Assembly: GCA_017397655.1 (NCBI GenBank)
Contig: JAFQIG010000081.1
Location: 1 to 47,384 of the forward strand
DNA length: 47,384 bases
Source: Clostridia bacterium
GTDB taxonomy: Bacteria; Bacillota; Clostridia; Oscillospirales; Acutalibacteraceae
Direction: 5' to 3'
The notes under the pieces were generated by a model that was given only the letters and a program-made list of their open reading frames with translations, was not told the DNA's origin and searched no databases. This document shows, piece after piece, positions 23,059 through 30,876 of the stretch. Made by a program: the position numbers and the translations under genes. Each line of letters opens with the position of its first letter. The first letter of the stretch is position 1.

Positions 23059-25164
23059 CTATTCGTGCTGTGTACGGTTTAATATATCAAGCTGTACCTC
23101 ACGTGCAAGCCGCACATAGTAATCCGAAAATCCCGACACACGCACAACAAGATTTTTGTACTTTTCGGGATCGTTCATTGCTTCCTGCAGGACTTCTCTT
23201 GAGGTTGCATTTATCTGGATCTCCTGTCCGCCTTTTTTAAAGTACGCTTTTATAAGTGCCAGAAGCTTCTGACGCTTTTCACCCCTGAACATTGACGGTG
23301 AGAACTTCTGATTGATTACCGTACCGCAGGCGGCTTTGCCGTAATCGGGCTTTGTGACAGAATTAAAAGTTGACGTTGCACCCCTGACATCCCTGCCGTA
23401 TGTGGGAGATGCGGCATCCGACAGCGGTTCGCCCTGACGTCTGCCGTCGGGTGTTGCGGCTATATGACGTCCTGCATAAATGTTCTGAACGTTTGCCGCC
23501 ATTGCAACATAAATATATCCGCCGTCACGTGTTCTGTATCTGTCGAAAAGTGAGCTTAAATAATCTAAAAACCATACGGCATACTTGTCGGCAAAATCAT
23601 CGTTGTTGCCGTATTTGGGAGCATCAAGCAACAGCTTGCGAAGCTGTTCGTGACCTTCAAAATTATCACGGAGAGCGTCACGAAGCTCTGAAAGAGTTGC
23701 CGCTTTGTCAATAAAAATAACCTTTTCCACGGCTGACAGAGAATCCGCAACCGTTCCGACTCCCATAAGAACTGCTCCGTGTACCGACGGATAACGACTG
23801 CCTCCGCCGTTGATGTCAAGTCCACGTTCTATGCAATCGTGACAGAAGCACGACAGAAACGGTTCTTCAAAAAACTCCTGATTGATTCTGTCATTACGTG
23901 CATTGAACAGGGCAAAATACTGATCGGCACCGTACCGAAGCTGTTCTTCAAAGCGATTCATAAATTCTTTCATCGAGCCGATCGTGCCGATATCGCCCGT
24001 GTCGATCGAAACGGTGTTGTCAAAGCTTCCTATACCGTTGTTGAGAAGATACTCAAAATATCTCGGAGCATCAAAACGTCCGTCAGACCACGGAGGCTGC
24101 ATTCCCGTAATGAAGTTTTCGATACATCCGACCATCGAGTAATTATATATATCCTCTTTTGCATAACCGAAACGTGACAGTGCGGTTATGTTTATTCTGT
24201 CACTCATAAGTGCGGGATAACCGAGTCCCGTGCCTATGCTGTCAATACATCGAAGAAGAAAATCGTCGGGCGTGTTCTCGGCTATTCTTGCCGAAAGATT
24301 CGGTCCCGGTATATTACAGTTTCTGACAGCATCAATTATACATTCGCTCAGCTCATTGACCGTACAATTGCCGTCTGTATCCGTACCTCCTATACAGATG
24401 TTGACTACATCCGTGCTGTCAATCTTTATAAACACGTTTTCAAGCAGCTCTACAGCCTTTTCTCTTGTCAGGACACCGCTTTCCTTATCCTTTTTGTAGA
24501 ACGGATAAAGATACATATCCATTCTTCCGAGTGCCATGGCATATCGCTCTTCCATAAGAAATGCCGTGTGACAGAACCACACAAGCTGTAAAGCTTCGCT
24601 GAACGTCTGCGGTGCCCGATGCATCAGAGCATCACAGTTGTCAATGATAAATGCAAGCTTTTCTTTATCGTAAGCGACGTCGGACATACTTCTTTCAGCC
24701 TCTTTTTTATAGTTGCCGATCATCGTGATAAATGCTCTGAGTGTTGATTCCATAAGGTCAAGCCTTTTGCATTTTTCATCATCCGATGAATGATTCTTTT
24801 TTGATTCGTGTATCTCTTCAATAAGTCCCGTAATTCCGACCTTTACGGTATGCGGATATGACGGTGAATAATGATCGCTGTTGGTCAGAAAATTTCTTTT
24901 TCCGATCTCGTTCACCGTTGACGAAACATTCCTGAGCAGTTTTTCATCCTCGTTTACATAAAGACATCTTGAATTGCCGACGATAAGATCGTTTTTGTAA
25001 ATAATCGGTGTTGTCTTTGTAAATAAAGCCTCGATCCCCTTTGTACGAAGCTCACGCACAGGCAGAGAAAAATCCTGTCTGTAGCCCGAAAATCTGAACC
25101 AATCGGGCGAAAATGTTCCCGACGGTCTTTGCAGAAATTCCTTACGCAGTTCTTTTGTACTCAT
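23059..25164 (-). CDS. glycyl radical enzyme of unassigned substrate (GCIE active site)
   Basis: 701 residues from ATG 25164 (GGAAAGGAAG upstream, 4-base gap to the esterase stop), short for a family of ~740-850. The thiyl cysteine is Cys347 in SMVGCIENF, with Glu349 two residues on, as in the GCVE motif of dehydratase/lyase-type radical enzymes and unlike the CC pair of pyruvate formate-lyase. The glycyl radical site is Gly678 in VVRVSGFSDYYVRL, with the terminal QLDILNRTQH. GCIEN and the following GMQPPWSDGR are not a signature I can tie to glycerol, propanediol, choline, hydroxyproline or isethionate enzymes. The neighbouring activase, zinc dehydrogenase and carbohydrate esterase point to a C-O or C-C cleavage on a sugar-derived compound (inference). 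Oxygen-sensitive, cytoplasmic, no microcompartment genes nearby. Confidence 0.9.
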   Translation of the reverse strand: MSTKELRKEFLQRPSGTFSPDWFRFSGYRQDFSLPVRELRTKGIEALFTKTTPIIYKNDLIVGNSRCLYVNEDEKLLRNVSSTVNEIGKRNFLTNSDHYSPSYPHTVKVGITGLIEEIHESKKNHSSDDEKCKRLDLMESTLRAFITMIGNYKKEAERSMSDVAYDKEKLAFIIDNCDALMHRAPQTFSEALQLVWFCHTAFLMEERYAMALGRMDMYLYPFYKKDKESGVLTREKAVELLENVFIKIDSTDVVNICIGGTDTDGNCTVNELSECIIDAVRNCNIPGPNLSARIAENTPDDFLLRCIDSIGTGLGYPALMSDRINITALSRFGYAKEDIYNYSMVGCIENFITGMQPPWSDGRFDAPRYFEYLLNNGIGSFDNTVSIDTGDIGTIGSMKEFMNRFEEQLRYGADQYFALFNARNDRINQEFFEEPFLSCFCHDCIERGLDINGGGSRYPSVHGAVLMGVGTVADSLSAVEKVIFIDKAATLSELRDALRDNFEGHEQLRKLLLDAPKYGNNDDFADKYAVWFLDYLSSLFDRYRTRDGGYIYVAMAANVQNIYAGRHIAATPDGRRQGEPLSDAASPTYGRDVRGATSTFNSVTKPDYGKAACGTVINQKFSPSMFRGEKRQKLLALIKAYFKKGGQEIQINATSREVLQEAMNDPEKYKNLVVRVSGFSDYYVRLAREVQLDILNRTQHE

Positions 25165-25168
25165 ACCG

Positions 25169-25963
25169 TCACACTTCCTTTCCGAGTGCTTCTCCCGACA
25201 GTCTGCCGAGTCTTTCAAGTCCCCTTGCGCTGTAATGACCTCCGACATAAGGATTCATAAATTCCGAAATTTTATTCAGCTCAACAGCCTCTTCCGTCAG
25301 CATTAAAAAATCGCTGTTTTCACGGCAGATTTCGCTTTGTGCATTGATTATCTCATCGTCTCTTTCATCATTTGTAAAGCGTCCGACACGGATGATACAG
25401 AAGCGATCCGTCGAAAGATCTTTTTTAAGCGATTCGTTCAACTCACAAAGCTTTTGCTTATAGTATTCCTTGCCGTTACCTTCAATCGCATCACTCTCGC
25501 CCTGAAGCCAGACAAAAAACACCTTGCGAACGGTGTATTCCTTTTCAATAAAGCGAACAGCAGAGCGTGCTTTGGTAATGAGAGCTTCGTAACCGTCAGT
25601 ACCCTTGAGCCATTGGGCTATAGTCGTGCTTCCCTTTGCGCAGTGAACGGCAAGCGCCGTGTTGCCGCTTTTTTCCGTGTACGCACGACAAAATGACGGA
25701 ACAAGATTTGTGTTACCGTAACAGGCGGCTCCGAGAGCGTGATCGTTAAGCCATTTTTGAAGCTTTGTATCCTTTTCGATCGGATAGCCCTCTTTTTTAT
25801 CGCAAAGAATGTTTTCGCCAACGGGATCCGCCAAAGGTACTGCCGTATCGGTCAGAAATTTATATTCAAATGCATTTTTGACGACACTTCCGGGTAAAAG
25901 CGTTTCACTCTGACCCTGCATATTGCTCTGACCGCCGAAAATAATGATATCTGCCTGTTTCAT
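25169..25963 (-). CDS. SASA-domain carbohydrate esterase (sialate O-acetylesterase/CE6-like)
   Basis: 264 residues from ATG 25963, chosen for GAAAGGTGGG 8 bases upstream; a GTG inside that site would add four residues. IIIFGGQSNMQGQSE holds the nucleophilic serine of the SASA (SGNH-type) fold, VFFVWLQGESDA is block III, and GGHYSARG supplies the C-terminal catalytic histidine. Relatives remove acetyl groups from sialic acid or xylan. No signal peptide, so it acts on imported material. First gene of the operon with the glycyl radical enzyme, under the promoter at 25993-26021, divergent from the TupA-like operon. Confidence 0.85.
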   Translation of the reverse strand: MKQADIIIFGGQSNMQGQSETLLPGSVVKNAFEYKFLTDTAVPLADPVGENILCDKKEGYPIEKDTKLQKWLNDHALGAACYGNTNLVPSFCRAYTEKSGNTALAVHCAKGSTTIAQWLKGTDGYEALITKARSAVRFIEKEYTVRKVFFVWLQGESDAIEGNGKEYYKQKLCELNESLKKDLSTDRFCIIRVGRFTNDERDDEIINAQSEICRENSDFLMLTEEAVELNKISEFMNPYVGGHYSARGLERLGRLSGEALGKEV

Positions 25964-25992
25964 GAAGCAACCCACCTTTCTGCTTAAAATTT

Positions 25993-26021
25993 ATTATAGC
26001 ATATCTGTCAGCGTTTTTCCA
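25993..26021 (-). promoter_or_regulatory. promoter of the esterase - glycyl radical enzyme operon
   Basis: Minus strand: TGGAAA (complement of 26016-26021), 17-bp spacer, consensus TATAAT (complement of 25993-25998). It faces away from the promoter at 26072. Confidence 0.55.
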
Positions 26022-26071
26022 CAAAATATAAAAAATAGTTATTAAAAAACTGTGAAAAAAACGGTGTTTTC

Positions 26072-26100
26072 TTGACAATTAACGGTAATAATTTTATAAT
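26072..26100 (+). promoter_or_regulatory. perfect-consensus promoter of the five-gene operon
   Basis: TTGACA (26072-26077), 17-bp spacer, TATAAT (26095-26100). It lies 22 bp before the start of the TupA-like gene and drives genes through 32634. Confidence 0.85.
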
Positions 26101-26122
26101 CAGTATGGGAGATGATACAGTA

Positions 26123-27010
26123 ATGACATTTAAAAAATATATGTCCGTGTGTCTTGTTTTTCTGATGCTTTTCTGCTTTGCTTCATGCTCGGAAAGCGAC
26201 ACCGTGACAGACGAGAGTCTGCCCATACAGACAACAATACCGCCGTCGGATGCGGTCCCTGCCGAGGTACGCACCGTACGTGTTTCCGTAACCAAATCGC
26301 TCGGCAATTCCTCCGTTTTGCAAAAGCTTAAAAAAACCTTTGAACAGGATACCCCATACAAGGTTGAGTTTTCATCAAACAGCAACAGCACAGCAGTCTC
26401 CGTTGCACAATCTGGTATGGCAGATCTTTTGTGGATTCTGTCGGGAACTGCCGCAGATCAGTTTATTGAAGCAGGCTACGGTGTATCAAAGCAGGATATT
26501 ATGAGCGAATATTACGTCCTTGCAGGCCCGTCGGACGACCCTGCAGGAGTCAAAGGATGTTCTTCGATGAAAGATGCATTTCTTCTTATCAGCGAAGAGA
26601 ATCTGACAGGCTTTATCTCACGTGGGGATGACAGCGATCTTTTCTTTGCCGAAAGAAGCGCTCTTACCGCATCGGGACTTGTTGTCGGAAGCGGTAACAG
26701 CTGGTACTATCAGACAAAAACAGGTATGGCTTCGTCACTAATGAAGGCTGACCAAAAGGGCTCTTATATTCTGACGGACAGAGAAACCTTCCTTTTGCTT
26801 CGCGATGACATTTCGCTCGAAATCCTCATGGAATGCCGTGACCTTAAGAACACATATACGCTTATAGATGTAAATCCCGAAACCATCGAAACCGTCAACA
26901 CCGATGGTGCAGCCGTTTTCAAAGAATGGTTGTCGGGCGAACACGCAGTAAACATTATTGAAAATTACGGCATAGCGGAATACGGTCATGCCGTTTTCGG
27001 GAGGAATTAA
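26123..27010 (+). CDS. TupA-like solute-binding lipoprotein with eroded oxyanion motifs
   Basis: 295 residues from ATG 26123 (GGAGATGA 6-7 bases upstream). Signal peptide ends FCFASC; Cys22 would be lipidated, though Phe at -3 is atypical. The body aligns with tungstate-binding TupA: EAGYGVSKQDIMSEYYVLAG, GPSDDPAGVKG, FISRGDDSD, NSWYYQTKTGMASSL and SYILTDRETFLL. The TTTS-type start strand reads VRVSVTKSL, and SRGDDSGTH has become SRGDDSDLF, so the usual oxyanion contacts are changed. No tupB/tupC permease or ATPase follows. It may bind another ligand or act as an orphan binding protein. First gene of the operon; the hydrolase starts 2 bases after its stop. Confidence 0.75.
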   Translation: MTFKKYMSVCLVFLMLFCFASCSESDTVTDESLPIQTTIPPSDAVPAEVRTVRVSVTKSLGNSSVLQKLKKTFEQDTPYKVEFSSNSNSTAVSVAQSGMADLLWILSGTAADQFIEAGYGVSKQDIMSEYYVLAGPSDDPAGVKGCSSMKDAFLLISEENLTGFISRGDDSDLFFAERSALTASGLVVGSGNSWYYQTKTGMASSLMKADQKGSYILTDRETFLLLRDDISLEILMECRDLKNTYTLIDVNPETIETVNTDGAAVFKEWLSGEHAVNIIENYGIAEYGHAVFGRN

Positions 27011-27012
27011 AA

Positions 27013-27990
27013 ATGACTGATGCAACTTATAAAAGACCGATAAACGAAGAGAATTATGCAGAAATAATGCAGTCTGTTGTTGAACCTTTTGTAAAAAAAT
27101 ACCGCAAAGAAGGCTTTTTGAAATTCAACGACGGCAGACAGCTTCACTACGAATACTACATAAAAGACAACGCAAAGGCGAATATCGTCATTGCCCACGG
27201 ATACACGGAAATGCTTCTGAAATACCGTGAAATGATCTATTATTTTTTAAACGAAGGCTACAACGTTTTTGCCGTTGAGCATATGGGACACGGACTTTCA
27301 TCAAGACTTACCGACAATCCCAATCTTGCACACATTGAATCATTTGATATGTATGTAAATGACTTTGCCTCCTTTGTCAATAATCTGGTAAAGCCGAAGT
27401 CAAACGGACTGCCGTTATACCTTTATGCACATTCGATGGGAGGAGCGATCAGCGTTCTTCATCTTCAGCGTTACCCCGGTGTTTTTGAAAAGGCTGTTTT
27501 ATCCGCACCGATGCTGGCACCAAAGACGGCAGGCTTTCCGCATTTTGCAACAAAGCTTATGACACGTGCCTTTATCCTTATGGGCAAGGGTGGCGAAATG
27601 GTGTTCACCGAGCACGAATTCAATCCCGACAGAACATATCTCCAAAGCGGTGACACAAGCGAAGCGAGATTCAACTATGTTCACGCAAAAAGAAAGCTTC
27701 GTCAGGAATACAGGACCTGCGCCACAACCTACAGGTGGCTTAACGAGGCTCTGCGCATTATTAAAATAATGTTAAAGCCCGAAAGCTGTAAAAAGATCAC
27801 CGCAAAGGTACTTCTTTTCCAGGCAGAAAACGATACTTTAGTTGAACCGCTTCATCAGGAAAAATTCATTTCTATGGTGAATAACGGTGAAATCGTAAAG
27901 ACAAGCGGCACAAAGCACGAGCTGTATCTCAGCATAAACGAAACGCTGGAGCCGTATCTTGACAGAATATTCGACTTTTTATCCGAATAA
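27013..27990 (+). CDS. alpha/beta hydrolase (monoacylglycerol lipase/lysophospholipase-like)
   Basis: 325 residues. Oxyanion turn IVIAHGYTE, the HMGHGLS strand, nucleophile elbow AHSMGG, acid in AENDTLVEP and catalytic His in GTKHELYLS, all in the order of the hydrolase_4 (PldB-like) family. GGGAGG lies before the start, overlapping the TupA-like gene's end. No signal peptide. It should cleave ester bonds of monoacylglycerols, lysophospholipids or acylated small molecules. Tightly packed between the lipoprotein and patatin-fusion genes, so two lipid- or ester-hydrolysing enzymes are co-expressed here. Confidence 0.88.
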   Translation: MTDATYKRPINEENYAEIMQSVVEPFVKKYRKEGFLKFNDGRQLHYEYYIKDNAKANIVIAHGYTEMLLKYREMIYYFLNEGYNVFAVEHMGHGLSSRLTDNPNLAHIESFDMYVNDFASFVNNLVKPKSNGLPLYLYAHSMGGAISVLHLQRYPGVFEKAVLSAPMLAPKTAGFPHFATKLMTRAFILMGKGGEMVFTEHEFNPDRTYLQSGDTSEARFNYVHAKRKLRQEYRTCATTYRWLNEALRIIKIMLKPESCKKITAKVLLFQAENDTLVEPLHQEKFISMVNNGEIVKTSGTKHELYLSINETLEPYLDRIFDFLSE

Positions 27991-28003
27991 GAGGTAATAA
28001 AAT

Positions 28004-30208
28004 ATGAAAAGAGCCATCGTTATTGAGGGCGGTGCTTTAAGAGGAATCCACACATCGGGCGTGCTTGACGCTCTGATGAAATATGACATCTTTTTTCCGT
28101 ACGTTATCGGTGTATCGGCAGGTGCTCTGAACGCCTTTAACTACGTTTCAGGTCAACCCGGCAGATCGGCAAAAATCAATCTCGAATATATCCGCGATGA
28201 CAGATACTTTAATCTCCGCAATATCGCAAAATCGGACGAAAGTGCGTTCAACTTCGACTTTATGCTGAACGGTCTGACCGAGATTATACCCTTTGACTTT
28301 GACACGTTCAACGATGAATCCCGTGAGTTCGTGATTGTTGCAACAGACCTTGACAGCGGTAAACCGATTTACTTCAGAAAAAGCGACTGCGAGGACATTT
28401 TCAAAGCAGGTGCGGCATCCGCAAGTCTTCCGATTGTGTCACCTCCCGTAGAGCTTCACGGAAAGCGCTGTCTCGACGGCGGTATCGCCGACCCCATCCC
28501 CGTGTTAAAGGCTATGTCCGACGGTAACGAAAAGATCGTTGTCGTTCTGACACGTCATAAGGGCTTTCGCAAAAAGACACAGTCCAAAGCGGAAAAAGAG
28601 CTTGCCGCACGACTGTACAAGGACAGTCCCGAAATGCTTCAAGCGGCGCTTAACACCAATGATAATTATAATAAAACGCTTGATCTTATTGACTCACTTG
28701 AAGAAGAGGGAAAGATCTTTGTCATCCGTCCGTCAAAGGAGATTGACATATCATTCCTTGAACGTGATACGGACAGTCTGGGTGAGCTGTACCGTGAGGG
28801 GCTGCGTGACGGTGAGGCATCCGTTCCCTCTTTGTGCGATTATCTCGGCATAACCAACAGTCTCTTGCAATTTGATACAAAAGCACCCAAGTATAACATC
28901 GAAAACTATGTAAACGCAGATTCTCTCGCAAAGCAGTCAAATGCACTTTCCGCCAAAGGCGTACGGCTTGAGGGCAGTGATGCTCACAGAGCGGTTGTTG
29001 AAAACATATCGTATGAGATAAAGAAAAGCTCGCTTCACGCATACCGTGACCCGTACTTTTTCAACAGCATAAAACCTTCCGACTGTTCGCTCTCGTTGCA
29101 CCTTGTATCGGGCTGCCTGTCCGTTCCGTGTATTCCGTTGCACGGTTCGGGTTTTTGTGATGACAGCGTAACTGCCGAGTTGTGCTTTCTTGATGACAAC
29201 AAAAGCTACAAGTTTATTAATGCAAGCGGAAAAATCGCCGTAATCACGCTTGACGAAAGTGATCTCGGTGTCAGATATAACGAAATAAAGTCCGTCGATT
29301 CTTTCGTTGACGGATGCTTCGGATGTGCCGAGAATTCGCCCTTCACGTTTTTGAAAACGGCAAAGCTCGCTTCCGTCAGGGGGCTTATCTGTATATGGAA
29401 CGGTGAGGACGGCAGAATCTTTGCCGATAATACACCCATATCCTTAAAGGATTCTTCAATCCCTGCAGTATGGATTTCAAAAAAAGACGGTGAAAAGCTG
29501 CTGACGCTCAAGTCACTTCACCAGACCTCCGAGGTCTCGCTGTCGGTTCGTGCCGATGTTTTGGAAAACGAGTCCTCCGAAGCGGTTTACTGTATGATAA
29601 AAGGGTCAAAGTGCAACGAATCAGTAATTATTGCAACTCATACCGACGGTTTCTCTTCGGATTACGAAAACGGTATAGGAGCCGTGCTGTCGCTCATACG
29701 CGCTCTGCGTGAAAAGCGACTTTACCGCAACGTTATATTCGTTTTTTCGTCAGGCAGATATACTCATAACGAAAAAGACCCTTGCGGTATTGCAAGATGG
29801 CTGTCGTCACATCCCGATCTGTGGGACGGCAAAAACGGTCATATGAAGGCCGCCGCCGCAATAGCCTTTGACAAGGTAGGTCTGCAGAACGAAATAATCT
29901 TTTCATCCAACAACGCAACGGATGATGCATATCTTCAATCTGCCGAAAGACGGGATGCTGCGTATACCATACTTCGTACAGACGGCAATATGCTGTCGGA
30001 CGGGCACATCCTTCATTCTCACGGCATACCGACTGTTTGCTTTTCCGGTGATGAGACGCTTCATTCATTTGACAGATCCGTTATGATCGGTCAGATGCAA
30101 TCAGCTCTCGACTGCCTCGCCTATTTTGAAGAAATACCAAAGGAAGCTATCGGCAAGGTCGAAAAGCAGTCTTTTTTTGATACATCATATTTCGGAGGAA
30201 AAGAATGA
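28004..30208 (+). CDS. patatin-like phospholipase fused to an M28-peptidase-like domain
   Basis: 734 residues. Residues 1-~285 are a complete bacterial patatin: oxyanion EGGALRG (8-14), nucleophile Ser38 in GVSAG, Asp158 in LDGG. After a linker, residues ~300-725 resemble an M28 aminopeptidase with a PA-type insert: ISYEIKKSSL, GKIAVITL, IPAVWISKKDGEKLL, then VIIATHTDG (His546, Asp548), YENGIGAVLSLIRAL (555-569), AFDKVG (Asp623) and a late LHSFDRS. The Glu-Glu pair that gives M28 its general base is replaced by SSGRYTHNE, so peptidase activity is doubtful. Stand-alone patatins of this type are ~290 residues; I know of no described patatin-M28 fusion. It overlaps the next gene by ATGA. Confidence 0.8.
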   Translation: MKRAIVIEGGALRGIHTSGVLDALMKYDIFFPYVIGVSAGALNAFNYVSGQPGRSAKINLEYIRDDRYFNLRNIAKSDESAFNFDFMLNGLTEIIPFDFDTFNDESREFVIVATDLDSGKPIYFRKSDCEDIFKAGAASASLPIVSPPVELHGKRCLDGGIADPIPVLKAMSDGNEKIVVVLTRHKGFRKKTQSKAEKELAARLYKDSPEMLQAALNTNDNYNKTLDLIDSLEEEGKIFVIRPSKEIDISFLERDTDSLGELYREGLRDGEASVPSLCDYLGITNSLLQFDTKAPKYNIENYVNADSLAKQSNALSAKGVRLEGSDAHRAVVENISYEIKKSSLHAYRDPYFFNSIKPSDCSLSLHLVSGCLSVPCIPLHGSGFCDDSVTAELCFLDDNKSYKFINASGKIAVITLDESDLGVRYNEIKSVDSFVDGCFGCAENSPFTFLKTAKLASVRGLICIWNGEDGRIFADNTPISLKDSSIPAVWISKKDGEKLLTLKSLHQTSEVSLSVRADVLENESSEAVYCMIKGSKCNESVIIATHTDGFSSDYENGIGAVLSLIRALREKRLYRNVIFVFSSGRYTHNEKDPCGIARWLSSHPDLWDGKNGHMKAAAAIAFDKVGLQNEIIFSSNNATDDAYLQSAERRDAAYTILRTDGNMLSDGHILHSHGIPTVCFSGDETLHSFDRSVMIGQMQSALDCLAYFEEIPKEAIGKVEKQSFFDTSYFGGKE

Positions 30209-30864
30209 AACAAGTTATAGACAGAATCAACGATTGTAAAATAATAGCAGTTCTCTCGGGTATTTCGGCTGACAGGATAATCCCTGCCGTAAAAGCTCTG
30301 ACAGACGGCGGAATCGACTGTGTTGTGATTGAGTTTGATCCGAAAGGAATTATTGATCCGAAAAGCATCTGTGACTGCATACTGATGGTATCGCGTTACT
30401 TCGGCGACAAGGTCTGCGTGGGTGCAGGCAACGTTACATCCGCGTCCGAAGCAGAGCTTTCTGCCGTATGCGGAGCCGACTTTATTCTGTGTAATCACAC
30501 CGATTCTTTCATTATCGAAACGGCAAAGGAACACTCGCTCACCGTTATTTCAGGAGCCTTCACTCCGACCGAAATCATATCGGCGAAAAACTGCGGTGCC
30601 GACATTGTCAATATCTATCCCGCATCGTTCTTCGGCACGGAATATCTTGAAGAGATAACCGCATCTTTGCCCGACATAAATCTTTGTGTCAGCGGAGGGG
30701 TCAATGTCTGGAATATGCGCGCGTTCCTTGATTGCGGATGCTTTGCGGCGATTGTCGGAGGAAGTCTTGTTTCCGAAGCGTTAAAAGCTTCTCCCGACTA
30801 TGAAATAATTACACAAACCGCTATAGCTTATAAGGGAATTACGGAAAACATCAGAAAAAGATAA
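30205..30864 (+). CDS. KDPG-aldolase-family protein lacking the Schiff-base lysine
   Basis: 219 residues, normal length for 2-keto-3-deoxy-6-phosphogluconate / 4-hydroxy-2-oxoglutarate aldolases. The general-base glutamate is kept (VIEF, Glu43), as are CVGAGNVTSASEAE, SGAFTPTEI, CVSGGVN and IVGGSLV. The active-site strand that should read K-L/I-F-P-A reads VNIYPAS: the catalytic lysine is Asn136 (codon AAT). The usual SPG loop reads CNHTD. It cannot form the class I Schiff base as is, so it is either an enzyme of altered chemistry (isomerase or hydrolase-like) or a binding protein. ATGA overlap with the patatin fusion implies coupled translation. Confidence 0.82.
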   Translation: MKQVIDRINDCKIIAVLSGISADRIIPAVKALTDGGIDCVVIEFDPKGIIDPKSICDCILMVSRYFGDKVCVGAGNVTSASEAELSAVCGADFILCNHTDSFIIETAKEHSLTVISGAFTPTEIISAKNCGADIVNIYPASFFGTEYLEEITASLPDINLCVSGGVNVWNMRAFLDCGCFAAIVGGSLVSEALKASPDYEIITQTAIAYKGITENIRKR

Positions 30865-30876
30865 GGTGATTTTTGT

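Noticed and set aside
23779..24177. 132-residue plus-strand frame opposite the glycyl radical enzyme
   Set aside because: It is antisense to a gene with intact catalytic motifs on the minus strand and has no start signal.
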